Part shown: piece by piece, positions 6,656-13,376 of the stretch | Layout of the letters: the number at the start of each line of letters is the position of its first letter | Numbering within the stretch: position 1 is the first letter of the stretch | Source: Candidatus Sericytochromatia bacterium | GTDB lineage: Bacteria > Cyanobacteriota > Sericytochromatia > JACMPN01 | Direction: 5' to 3' | Assembly (NCBI GenBank): GCA_014377495.1 | Contig: JACMPN010000347.1 | Coordinates: forward strand, 1 to 13,376 | DNA: 13,376 nucleotides | The notes under the pieces: model-generated | Databases searched by the model: none | Told to the model about the DNA's origin: nothing | The model's input: only the letters and a program-made list of their open reading frames with translations | Made by a program: the position numbers and the translations under genes

Positions 6656-7482
6656 GTTTCAGCCAACCGAAAGATTTACCGGCACTGCTCGCTGAGCTGG
6701 CGGCAGCGCCGTCACGCCCGATCCTCCTGGCCGGTGGCACGGACTGGATGGTCGGGAATCATGCCCACCCGGACAAAGACGCCCACGTCATCGATTTGTC
6801 CCGGGTCACCGTTCTGAAAGTGATTGAGCCGGGTCCCGACGGGATCCGCATCGGGGCCGGCGTGACCTATCGCCAGATCATGGAAGACGACCGGTTCAAC
6901 CCGTGGCCGATGCTGCAGGAGATGTCCCGGCTGGTCGGAGCCTGGCAGATCCAGGTGCGGGGCACCCTCGGCGGCAACGTGGCGAACGGCTCACCGGCGG
7001 CGGACAGCCTGCCCGTGCTGCTGGCCTATGGGGCGGAAGTCGAGCTGACGTCGGTGCGTGGCACACGCCAGGTGCCGCTCGGCGAATTTTATCCCGGCTA
7101 CCGTCAGACGGTGATGGCCGCCGATGAGCTGATCACGGCCATTTGGGTGCCCAGGACGGCGCCGGGTGCCGTTCAGCAGTATCGTAAGGTCGGGACCAGA
7201 CGGGCTCAGGCCATTTCCAAAGTTGCCTTTGCCGGCTACCGGGATGGTGCGACTGTCCGCCTGGGCATGGCGTCGGTCGGGCCGATTGTCATGGCTTTGC
7301 CCGGGACCTGTGCGGCGCTCTTATCAGGCGCCGATCCCATGGCGGCGTTGCGGGCGGACATCACGCCGATCGACGACGTCCGCAGTACGGGTGTGTATCG
7401 GTTTTTTGTGGCGGAGAACCTCGTCCGGGCCTTTGCCGAAGCGATGGCCACGCCGTCCCGCTCGCAAGAGCTCGGCACCTAG
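6652..7482 (+). CDS. pucC: Xanthine dehydrogenase, FAD-binding medium subunit (PucC type)
   Basis: 276 residues, normal for the separate FAD subunit. LLAGGTDWMVG (25-35) and the pyrophosphate-binding TLGGNVANGSPAADSLPVLLA (split as TLGGN at 105-109 and NGSPAAD at 112-118) are the two FAD signatures. The C-terminal part (about 175-270) fits the CO dehydrogenase flavoprotein C-terminal domain, with YRKVGTRRAQAISKV near its start. It takes electrons from the 2Fe-2S clusters and passes them to NAD+ or another acceptor. The ATG at 6652 overlaps the stop of the Fe-S subunit gene (ATGA); a longer open frame upstream is only the out-of-frame shadow of that gene. The order Mo, Fe-S, FAD differs from pucC-D-E of B. 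subtilis. A 27-nt gap separates it from puuD. Confidence 0.93.
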   Translation: MSFSQPKDLPALLAELAAAPSRPILLAGGTDWMVGNHAHPDKDAHVIDLSRVTVLKVIEPGPDGIRIGAGVTYRQIMEDDRFNPWPMLQEMSRLVGAWQIQVRGTLGGNVANGSPAADSLPVLLAYGAEVELTSVRGTRQVPLGEFYPGYRQTVMAADELITAIWVPRTAPGAVQQYRKVGTRRAQAISKVAFAGYRDGATVRLGMASVGPIVMALPGTCAALLSGADPMAALRADITPIDDVRSTGVYRFFVAENLVRAFAEAMATPSRSQELGT

Positions 7483-7497
7483 AGCGTCCTCACCGAG

Positions 7498-7512
7498 AAG
7501 GAGTTTTTTTTG
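7498..7512 (+). promoter_or_regulatory. Shine-Dalgarno site, T8 tract and TTG start of puuD
   Basis: AAGGAG at 7498-7503 is followed by eight T residues (7504-7511), and the last two T are the first bases of the TTG start codon at 7510-7512, giving 6-nt spacing. The run is a slippage-prone tract whose length sets the spacing between ribosome site and start. No other in-frame start exists before the first membrane segment. Confidence 0.6.
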
Positions 7513-8751
7513 GATCCCCTCCTGTCCGAATGGCTGAATCTGATCGTCCGGTGGTTCCACGTGATCGCCGGCATCATGTGGATCGGCTCGTCGCTCTTTT
7601 TCATCTGGCTGGAAAACCACCTGGTCAAGGGACCGGACGCCAAGCCCGGTGAAGAGGGCGAGGTGATGATGGTCCATGGTGGCGGCTATTGGCATGTCGT
7701 CAAGCGCAAGCTACAACCGGGTGCCCTGCCTGAGCCCCTGCACTGGTTCATGTGGGAAGCCTATGCGACCTGGCTCTCGGGCTTTTCCCTGCTGATGGTC
7801 GTCTACTACCTCGGTGGCAAGGCCTTCCTCGTTGACCCGGCCATCGCTGATATCAGCGGTGCAGTGGCGATCGCCATCGGCATCGGCTCGCTGGTGGTCT
7901 CCTGGCTGTTTTACGACACACTCTGGGCCTCGCCATTGGGTGAGAAAACGAAGCTGTCAGCCTCGCTGACGGCGCTCTACCTCCTCGGCATCACCTACGT
8001 GCTGACCCACGTCTTTACCGGGCGGGCGGCTTACATCCACGTCGGGGCGATCATCGGCACGATGATGGTCGGCAACGTCTGGGCCCGGATCATCCCTGGC
8101 CAACGGAAGATCGTTGCGGCGGTCAAGGCCGGGCTGGCCTACGATCCGGCGCCGGGTCTCAAGGCCCGCATGCGGTCCCGCCATAACAACTACTTCACCT
8201 ACCCCGTCGTTTTCATCATGATCAGCAATCACTTCCCCAGCACCTACGGGAACGAGTGGAACTGGGTCATCCTCGGCGTGCTGATGGTGGCCGCAGCCCT
8301 GGTCAAGCACTTCATGAACATCAGCGAGACCTTCAAGGCCTGGCTGCCTGCTTCGCTGGCCACCGGAGCGGCCGCCGTGCTGGCGATGTACATCATCACC
8401 GCACCCCGGCCGCCGGCCGCCGGGGCGGCGACGGCGAACATCGCCGCCGGCAGCCATGGGGCGATGGTCAGTCATGCCACCGTCACGCCCGTCCATTTTG
8501 CCGAGGCCCAGGCGATCATCAAACAACGCTGCACCACCTGCCATGCCGCCAAGCCGACGGACGACACGTTCACCGTTGCGCCCGCGGGGATGCGCCTGGA
8601 TACGCCGGAACTGATCCAGGCCAATGCGGGGCGGATCAAGATGCAGGCCGTGGATACCAAGACCATGCCTTTCGCCAATAAGACCGGGATCACGGAAGCG
8701 GAGCGGCAAACCCTGGGACGCTGGATCGACTCCGGCGCCAAGCTGGACTAA
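7510..8751 (+). CDS. puuD: Membrane urate oxidase PuuD with C-terminal cytochrome c domain
   Basis: 413 residues. The first 300 form the PuuD membrane domain with about eight hydrophobic helices (near 10-33, 79-102, 117-140, 150-170, 174-196, 228-248, 252-273, 281-301). The N-terminal EWLNLIVRWFHVIAGIMWIG pattern is characteristic of the family. After an Ala/Gly-rich linker (about 302-320) comes a cytochrome c domain with heme motif CTTCH (C341, C344, H345) and a probable sixth ligand, M386 in KTMPF. PuuD oxidises urate to 5-hydroxyisourate and passes electrons to cytochrome c and the respiratory chain, so no peroxide is made. The heme domain should face the periplasm and need cytochrome c maturation proteins, none of which is in the window. 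The TTG start is supported by AAGGAG and by family N-termini. It sits exactly where a soluble uricase would be in the pathway, and no uricase gene is present. Confidence 0.93.
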   Translation: MDPLLSEWLNLIVRWFHVIAGIMWIGSSLFFIWLENHLVKGPDAKPGEEGEVMMVHGGGYWHVVKRKLQPGALPEPLHWFMWEAYATWLSGFSLLMVVYYLGGKAFLVDPAIADISGAVAIAIGIGSLVVSWLFYDTLWASPLGEKTKLSASLTALYLLGITYVLTHVFTGRAAYIHVGAIIGTMMVGNVWARIIPGQRKIVAAVKAGLAYDPAPGLKARMRSRHNNYFTYPVVFIMISNHFPSTYGNEWNWVILGVLMVAAALVKHFMNISETFKAWLPASLATGAAAVLAMYIITAPRPPAAGAATANIAAGSHGAMVSHATVTPVHFAEAQAIIKQRCTTCHAAKPTDDTFTVAPAGMRLDTPELIQANAGRIKMQAVDTKTMPFANKTGITEAERQTLGRWIDSGAKLD

Positions 8752-8814
8752 GGTCCGTATCTGCCGACCGGTTGCTCGATCTGAGGCCGGTGTGGCCCAT
8801 CGGGAGGAACGAAC

Positions 8815-10161
8815 ATGGCCATCACGGAGTGGTACCTGCGCAGCACGCGGGTCTTTGGCCCGTCAGGCTTGCGGGACATGGCCGTCGGCGTGCGGGGCGA
8901 GACGATCAGTGAGGTCGTGGTCCCGACCGAGATGCAGGCGGGTCTGCCCGTCGTCGATGTGGGCGACCTCGTCGTCATGCCGGGTTTTGTCGACAGTCAC
9001 GTCCACATCAACGAGCCGGGCCGGACCGAATGGGAAGGGTTCCGTACGGCGACACGGGCGGCCGCTGCCGGCGGCATCACCAGTCTGGTCGACATGCCGT
9101 TGAATTCCATCCCCGTGACGACCTCGCAGGCGGCCATGCAGGTCAAGATGGCCACCGCCGAAGGACAACTTTGGGTCGATTGCGGCTTTTGGGGCGGCGT
9201 CGTGCCCGGCAATTCCGACCAGCTCTTTCCGATGATCACGGACGGGATCCTGGGTTTCAAGGGCTTTCTCTGCCACTCCGGGATCGACGACTTCCCGAAC
9301 GTCACGGAGCAGGACCTGCATGCGATCATGCCGATCCTCGCCCAAAAAGCGGTGCCGCTGCTATTTCATGCCGAGTTGGAGACACCGCTCGATTCGACCG
9401 GGGACCCCAGTGAATACGCCACGTTCCTGACCTCCCGCCCCGCTTCCTGGGAAGTGGCGGCCATCGATCTGGTCATCCGCCTGTGCCGGGAATACCGCTG
9501 CCCGGTCCACATTGTCCACCTGTCCGCCGCGGACGCCCTGCCCAAGATCGCTGCCGCCAAGGCCGAGGGCCTGCCGATCACCGTGGAGACCTGCCCGCAT
9601 TACCTCACGCTGGAGGCTGAAGCCATTCCCCGGGGTGCGACGGCCTGCAAATGCGCTCCGCCGATCCGCTCGGCCGAAAACCGCGAGCGTCTCTGGGCCG
9701 GCCTGAAGGACGGGATCATCGATTTCATCGTTTCCGACCACTCGCCCTGCACCCCGGAGCTGAAAAAGCCCGAGACCGGTGACTTCATGGCGGCCTGGGG
9801 CGGTATCGCCTCGGTGCAGTTCAGCGTCTCGCTGGTCTGGACGGAAGCGAAGCGCCGGGGCTTCGGCCTGGCGGATCTGCACCGCTGGATGTGCCAGGGC
9901 CCATCCCGCTTTGCCGGCCTCAGTCCCGCCAAAGGCATGATTGCCACCGGCTTCGATGCCGATCTGGTCGTCTGGGATCCGGACGACACCCACACGGTTG
10001 CGGTGGAGCGCATTGAGCACCGCCACCCCATCACCCCTTACCTCGATCGTGACCTGTCCGGCGTCGTCGACAAGACGTACGTCCGGGGCCAAAAGGTGTA
10101 CGACCGGGGGACGTTTGCCGGACTACCGATAGGAAAGCTCTTGAGGCGTTTAGATGCATGA
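8815..10161 (+). CDS. allB: Allantoinase
   Basis: 448 residues, the usual length. It hydrolyses (S)-allantoin to allantoate in the cytosol. It is an amidohydrolase with a two-metal centre. Expected ligands are all visible: H62 and H64 (DSHVHINEPG), the Lys to be carboxylated K149 (GFKGF), H185 (LFHAE), H235 (HIVHLSAA) and D308 (VSDHSPC). These sit close to H59, H61, K146, H186, H242 and D315 of Escherichia coli AllB. The TEWEGF segment after the HxH motif and VSDHSPCTPELK favour allantoinase over dihydropyrimidinase or dihydroorotase. ATG at 8815 follows GGAGG (8803-8807) by 7 nt. A 63-nt gap separates it from puuD, with a weak ACCGG/CCGGT hairpin but no terminator. It overlaps allantoicase by 8 nt. 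Confidence 0.95.
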   Translation: MAITEWYLRSTRVFGPSGLRDMAVGVRGETISEVVVPTEMQAGLPVVDVGDLVVMPGFVDSHVHINEPGRTEWEGFRTATRAAAAGGITSLVDMPLNSIPVTTSQAAMQVKMATAEGQLWVDCGFWGGVVPGNSDQLFPMITDGILGFKGFLCHSGIDDFPNVTEQDLHAIMPILAQKAVPLLFHAELETPLDSTGDPSEYATFLTSRPASWEVAAIDLVIRLCREYRCPVHIVHLSAADALPKIAAAKAEGLPITVETCPHYLTLEAEAIPRGATACKCAPPIRSAENRERLWAGLKDGIIDFIVSDHSPCTPELKKPETGDFMAAWGGIASVQFSVSLVWTEAKRRGFGLADLHRWMCQGPSRFAGLSPAKGMIATGFDADLVVWDPDDTHTVAVERIEHRHPITPYLDRDLSGVVDKTYVRGQKVYDRGTFAGLPIGKLLRRLDA

Positions 10162-11149
10162 TTTCACCGATATGATCGATTTGGCGTCGGCTCGTTTGGG
10201 CGGTAAAACGCTCGAATCGAGTGACGATTTCTTCGCCGGCATGGAAAACCTGCTCCAGCCGGGTCGCGGCATTTTCATTGCCGACAAGTACACGGAGAAC
10301 GGCAAGTGGATGGACGGCTGGGAGTCCCGCCGCAAGCGGACGACCGGTCATGACTGGTGCCTGATCAAGCTGGGCTGCCCCGGCACGATCAGTGGCTTCG
10401 ACGTCGACACGAACCATTTTCTCGGCAATTATCCCGAACACGTCTCCATCGAGGCCTGCAACCTATACGGCGATCCCAGTGCCGACGAACTGAAGCAGGC
10501 CGAGTGGGTCGAACTGGTGCCAATCTCGCCTTTGGCGGGCGGCAGCCAGAACCTGTTCCCTTGCAGCGACGGGCGCTACTGGACCCACCTGCGGCTGAAC
10601 ATCTACCCCGACGGCGGCGTGGCCCGCTTCCGGGTGCACGGAACCGTCAAGCCCGTCGTGGCGCCCCCGACGGACGGTGAGCCGATCGACCTGGCGGCCG
10701 TCCAAAACGGCGGTGTGGCCCTGATCTGCAACGACATGTTCTTCAGCCACCGCAACAACCTGATCATGCCCGGTCGGGCCGCCAACATGGGCGACGGCTG
10801 GGAGACCCGGCGTCGGCGGGCCCCGGGCCACGACTGGCTGGTCCTGCGCTTGGGCGCTCCCGGTACGATCAGCAAGGTCGAGGTGGACACCAACCATTTC
10901 AAGGGCAACTTCCCCGACAGCTGCTCGCTGGAAGCTTGCGCCATCACGGGCGACTTGCCGGCCGAGTTCCTGACCAGCCGGTCGATCGAGTGGCTGACCC
11001 TGCTGCCCCAGACCAAGCTGAAAGCCCACACCCAGCACGCGTTCGCCTCAGAACTGCTGGCGACGGGGACGATCACCCACGTGCGGCTCAGCATCTATCC
11101 GGACGGCGGCGTCAGCCGGTTGCGGTTGTTCGGCCATGCCGCCCGTTGA
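10154..11149 (+). CDS. alc: Allantoicase
   Basis: 331 residues, normal for the family. It hydrolyses allantoate to (S)-ureidoglycolate and urea. The protein is two homologous jelly-roll domains. The repeat is easy to see: GWESRRKR, GHDW, LGCPGTISGFDVDTNHFLGN in the first half (about 55-98) and GWETRRRR, GHDW, LGAPGTISKVEVDTNHFKGN in the second (about 216-256). Each half ends with a strand block of the form THLRLNIYPDGGVARFR / THVRLSIYPDGGVSRLR. This duplication is a known feature of allantoicases. The ATG at 10154 lies inside the last codons of allantoinase; a GAGG at 10143-10146 is a plausible ribosome site. It overlaps uraD by 14 nt. Having allantoicase and not allantoate amidohydrolase means the nitrogen leaves as urea at this step. 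Confidence 0.95.
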   Translation: MHDFTDMIDLASARLGGKTLESSDDFFAGMENLLQPGRGIFIADKYTENGKWMDGWESRRKRTTGHDWCLIKLGCPGTISGFDVDTNHFLGNYPEHVSIEACNLYGDPSADELKQAEWVELVPISPLAGGSQNLFPCSDGRYWTHLRLNIYPDGGVARFRVHGTVKPVVAPPTDGEPIDLAAVQNGGVALICNDMFFSHRNNLIMPGRAANMGDGWETRRRRAPGHDWLVLRLGAPGTISKVEVDTNHFKGNFPDSCSLEACAITGDLPAEFLTSRSIEWLTLLPQTKLKAHTQHAFASELLATGTITHVRLSIYPDGGVSRLRLFGHAAR

Positions 11150-11645
11150 GGCCCTCACCGGGCTGACGGAGCCGGCCTGGCGGGAAATGCTCACACGGTG
11201 CTGTGGCGCCAGCCATTGGGTCGACGGGATGCTGGTATTGCGGCCCTTCTCAACGGACACGGCGCTGATGAAGGCTGCCGACCAGGTATGGGCGGGCACA
11301 GGCGAGTCAGACTGGTTGGAGGCATTTACCCATTATCCCAAGATCGGGGACCGGGACAGCCGGCGACAAAAGTTCGCCAGCACAGCCGAGTGGGCGTCCC
11401 ACGAGCAGTCCGGGGCATCGGCGGCGAACGAGGCGGTGCTGACGGCGCTGTCTGATGGGAACCTCAATTACGAAGCCAAGTTCGGCTTCATTTTCATCGT
11501 CTGTGCGACGGGCAAGTCGGCCGACGAAATGCTGGCCCTGCTGCAGGCCCGACTGCCCAACGACCGGGCCACTGAATTGCAGATCGCTGCCGGTGAGCAG
11601 CACAAGATCACCCTGTTGCGATTGGAAAAGTGGTTACAGTCATGA
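11136..11645 (+). CDS. uraD: OHCU decarboxylase
   Basis: 169 residues, usual length. It decarboxylates 2-oxo-4-hydroxy-4-carboxy-5-ureidoimidazoline (OHCU) stereospecifically to (S)-allantoin. H66 in THYPKIGD is the catalytic His of the family. The segments EWASHEQSG (about 87-95), LNYEAKFGFIFIVCATGKSADEML (LNYEAKFG, then CATGKSADEML, about 109-132) and RATELQIAAGEQHKITLLRLEKWL (RATEL to LEKWL at the C-terminus) are the conserved blocks of the all-helical fold. HYPKIGD replaces the more frequent HPxIG/HPELA. The gene starts inside allantoicase and ends in an ATGA overlap with uraH, so its translation is probably coupled; no strong ribosome site is seen. Confidence 0.94.
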   Translation: MPPVEALTGLTEPAWREMLTRCCGASHWVDGMLVLRPFSTDTALMKAADQVWAGTGESDWLEAFTHYPKIGDRDSRRQKFASTAEWASHEQSGASAANEAVLTALSDGNLNYEAKFGFIFIVCATGKSADEMLALLQARLPNDRATELQIAAGEQHKITLLRLEKWLQS

Positions 11646-11986
11646 GCCCGATCACCACCCATGTCTTGGATACGAGCAGTGGCCGTCCCGCTGCCGGCGT
11701 GCCGATCTCCCTGGCCAAGCTGGGATCCGACGGTACCTGGCAGGAGCTTGCCAACGGGATCACGGACGACGACGGCCGGATCAAGGATTTGTTGCCGTCG
11801 GATCACCCTTTGGCAACGGGCATCTACCGGATGACGTTTGCTACCGAGACCTATTTTGCCAGCCAGGCGGTGAAGGGCTTTTATCCCATGGTGCCGGTCA
11901 TTTTCGACCTGCAGTCACCGGCGACCCACTATCACATCCCGCTACTGCTCAGCCCGTTCGGGTATTCGACCTACCGGGGCAGCTAG
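11642..11986 (+). CDS. uraH: 5-hydroxyisourate hydrolase (transthyretin-related)
   Basis: 114 residues from the ATG at 11642, which overlaps the uraD stop as ATGA; a GTG 12 nt upstream is possible but adds only VTV residues absent from the family. It hydrolyses the PuuD product 5-hydroxyisourate to OHCU. Active-site residues are present: H7 (ITTHVLDTSSGRPA), R46 (DDDGRI), H98 (HYHIPLL), and the C-terminal tetrapeptide YRGS that marks the enzyme and separates it from vertebrate transthyretin. There is no signal peptide, so it is cytosolic. It is the last gene of the cluster and is followed by a strong terminator. Without UraH and UraD the product of PuuD would decay slowly to racemic allantoin, so both belong with puuD. 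Confidence 0.95.
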   Translation: MSPITTHVLDTSSGRPAAGVPISLAKLGSDGTWQELANGITDDDGRIKDLLPSDHPLATGIYRMTFATETYFASQAVKGFYPMVPVIFDLQSPATHYHIPLLLSPFGYSTYRGS

Positions 11987-12011
11987 CGTTCGCATGTAAC
12001 CCAATACCGGC

Positions 12012-12047
12012 ACGGGGCCGTCTGAAGAGGCGGCTCCGTCCCGTTTT
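12012..12047 (+). terminator. Rho-independent terminator of the purine operon
   Basis: ACGGGGCCGTCT at 12012-12023 pairs with AGGCGGCTCCGT at 12028-12039 over 12 bp (two G-T wobbles) around a GAAG loop, then CCCGTTTT ends at 12047. It starts 25 nt after the uraH stop. The T-run is short, but the stem is very stable. Confidence 0.75.
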
Positions 12048-12114
12048 GGCATTTTGGGTCCGGGGCGGAGGGCCCGGACCGGATCGGGTCCAGGCGGGCG
12101 GACACGCGCCCTTT

Positions 12115-12145
12115 TTGTGGGAGAGGACAGCTTGCTGGGTATAGT
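12115..12145 (+). promoter_or_regulatory. Candidate promoter of the 381-residue protein gene
   Basis: TATAGT at 12140-12145 resembles a -10 box, with TTGTGG at 12115-12120 as a -35. The 19-bp spacer is longer than the ideal 17, so this is tentative. Position fits: downstream of the operon terminator and about 28 nt before the next start codon. Confidence 0.35.
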
Positions 12146-12173
12146 ACTCAAAGCAGTCAATCAGAGGGACACC

Positions 12174-13319
12174 ATGTCGGATCCTACGATTCAAGGTAAC
12201 CGGACGCCCATCAGGCCGCCTTTGGCGCCCGCCCCTGTCGCGGCAAAGCCGGGTCAGATCGAGGTGGACGTCAGCCTGCGGGCCAAAGACAGCAGGATGC
12301 ACGTTGAAGGCGATGTGTTCATCGGGCACCGGCTTTTGCCGGCCTTGATCCGCAAGGCACTGACGGGGCCTGATATCCGCAACGTGGACATCCAATACAG
12401 GCCGGCCGAAAAACGCTTCGTCATGTCGGGTGAGGCGAAATTCGCCGGGACGTTCTGGAAAGGCAGCGGCGCCACCAAGGTCGATGTCGATGGACATGAC
12501 ATTGTGCTGCGCAACGTGACCTTCGACTTTCCGGGGGCCGGCTTTGATTTTATTTCCAACAAAGTCCGTGACGCCATCGTCTCGGAGCTGAAGAACACCC
12601 GCATCGATGCCAGTCGTGACGGGAAAGACATCCGCATCGACATGACGTCGTTGCTCAAGGAAGCCGGCGTCATGCCGCCTTGGGCGTCCCTGATGGACGA
12701 TACGACATCCAACGTGAGTACGGACCAGGCAGGCAACCTGGCCGTCCATTTCGGCCCCGGCGAAACAGGCAAACCAAACGGTGTCTCACATATCAAGGCA
12801 GCCCTGGATCCTGCGACGAGCGACCGGGTCATCCAGGCAGCCTTCGGTTCCCAGTTTGTTGTGGGGCAGACGTCGTACAACGAAGGCAGCCTCCATGTCA
12901 AAGGGCGCACGAACGTCCCGGAACTGGTCGATGCCATCAACGTTGGCGGGGCGTTCCTCAACCTGGCCCGTTATGGTCTGGCCGGCCTGCTGGGTGACGT
13001 GACTGTGACGAAGGTGATGGTCCCCCTGGAATTGAATCTCCGCCCCGAGGGTACCCACCTTGTCATCCGGCCCAGCCTGAAGGCGGCAGTCGCCCCGATC
13101 GCCACGGAACTGGGCAAGTCCGGTGGCAAGGTCGAGGCCACCAGAGAAGAAGTGCGGGTCGATGCCGGCGCGATGTTGCCCAACGGGACGCTCCAGCGGG
13201 TGGCGGTCACTCCCGGCGGTTTGGAGTTTGAGGCTGACATCAAGCTGGATGGCATCCACCACCCCGACCTTCGTTATGTGACCTTGCTGCGGCGTCGACA
13301 ACCTTCGCTCAAGGTATAA
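12174..13319 (+). CDS. Conserved-looking beta-rich protein of unknown function
   Basis: 381 residues from the ATG at 12174, chosen because AGAGGG (12163-12168) lies 5 nt upstream; the frame stays open for 120 nt further upstream, but that part spans the promoter candidate. There is no signal peptide or membrane segment. The first 30 residues are Pro/Ala-rich and look disordered. The rest has strongly alternating polar/hydrophobic strands and no cysteine. Two similar halves seem present: strands then a helix ending in LLPALIRKAL (about 53-62) and ISNKVRDAIVSELKN (about 129-143), and later TSDRVIQAAF and VPELVDAIN. The C-terminal block GTLQRVAVTPGGLEFEADIKL resembles the closing strands of LmeA/DUF2993-type lipid-binding (TULIP-like) proteins, but I cannot confirm that. 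It is separated from the purine operon by a terminator, so no role in purine breakdown is implied. Confidence 0.75.
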   Translation: MSDPTIQGNRTPIRPPLAPAPVAAKPGQIEVDVSLRAKDSRMHVEGDVFIGHRLLPALIRKALTGPDIRNVDIQYRPAEKRFVMSGEAKFAGTFWKGSGATKVDVDGHDIVLRNVTFDFPGAGFDFISNKVRDAIVSELKNTRIDASRDGKDIRIDMTSLLKEAGVMPPWASLMDDTTSNVSTDQAGNLAVHFGPGETGKPNGVSHIKAALDPATSDRVIQAAFGSQFVVGQTSYNEGSLHVKGRTNVPELVDAINVGGAFLNLARYGLAGLLGDVTVTKVMVPLELNLRPEGTHLVIRPSLKAAVAPIATELGKSGGKVEATREEVRVDAGAMLPNGTLQRVAVTPGGLEFEADIKLDGIHHPDLRYVTLLRRRQPSLKV

Positions 13320-13324
13320 AGCCC

Positions 13325-13340
13325 GTTACCACTCGGTAAC
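13325..13340 (+). terminator. Candidate terminator hairpin after the 381-residue protein gene
   Basis: GTTACC-ACTC-GGTAAC is a perfect 6-bp stem starting 5 nt after the stop codon and followed by TGCCTTTT. A second small hairpin, TGCC-TTTTA-GGCA (13341-13353), and an alternative pairing GCCTTT/AAAGGC (13342-13347 with 13362-13367) follow. The window ends at 13376, so a better terminator may lie just outside. Confidence 0.35.
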
Positions 13341-13376
13341 TGCCTTTTAGGCAATCCGCTTAAAGGCCCCGCCGGC

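Noticed and set aside
8752..8814. Possible internal terminator or promoter between puuD and allantoinase
   Set aside because: Only a weak 5-bp ACCGG/CCGGT pairing with a long loop and no T-run; no convincing -35/-10 pair. Read-through is more likely.
12054..12173. Upstream extension of the 381-residue protein
   Set aside because: The added part is Gly/Arg-rich, crosses the promoter candidate and lacks a ribosome site, while the ATG at 12174 has a good one.
1..13376. Search for CRISPR arrays, tRNA/rRNA genes, insertion sequences and phage genes
   Set aside because: No regularly spaced repeats, cloverleaf or rRNA signatures, transposase genes or terminal inverted repeats were seen.

Overview
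This is bacterial DNA: GC-rich by eye, with tightly packed genes, Shine-Dalgarno sites of the GGAGG type, ATG/GTG/TTG starts and a lipoprotein signal peptide. A membrane-bound, cytochrome-linked urate oxidase and a flavin/Mo/Fe-S xanthine dehydrogenase point to an aerobic or respiring organism with c-type cytochromes. I cannot place it in a phylum from this sequence.

Left part (1-2556), both genes on the minus strand. A small predicted lipoprotein (168-623) has a perfect 8-bp inverted repeat just upstream of its Shine-Dalgarno site. Next comes about 350 bp with no convincing gene, then a solitary beta-class DNA methyltransferase (973-2556) with no visible restriction partner.

Central part (2730-11986), all plus strand: a ten-gene purine-degradation cluster, probably one operon. 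Order: xdhC (Mo-cofactor chaperone), a MocA/PucB-like nucleotidyltransferase, the xanthine dehydrogenase Mo subunit, its 2Fe-2S subunit, its FAD subunit, puuD (membrane urate oxidase fused to cytochrome c), allantoinase, allantoicase, OHCU decarboxylase and HIU hydrolase. Most neighbours overlap by 4 to 14 nt; the only gaps are 27 nt before puuD and 63 nt before allantoinase. Together they would take hypoxanthine/xanthine to urate, 5-hydroxyisourate, OHCU, (S)-allantoin, allantoate, and finally (S)-ureidoglycolate plus urea. Urate oxidation would feed electrons to the PuuD heme c instead of making peroxide as soluble uricase does. A strong stem-loop terminator at 12012-12047 closes the cluster.

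The cluster diverges from the methyltransferase across a 173-bp gap. That gap holds an extended -10 element placed so close to the xdhC start that the transcript may be leaderless. No transporter, regulator, ureidoglycolate lyase or urease gene is in the window.

Right part (12174-13319): one plus-strand gene for a cysteine-free, beta-rich 381-residue protein of unknown function with its own promoter candidate and Shine-Dalgarno site, followed by hairpins at the window edge.
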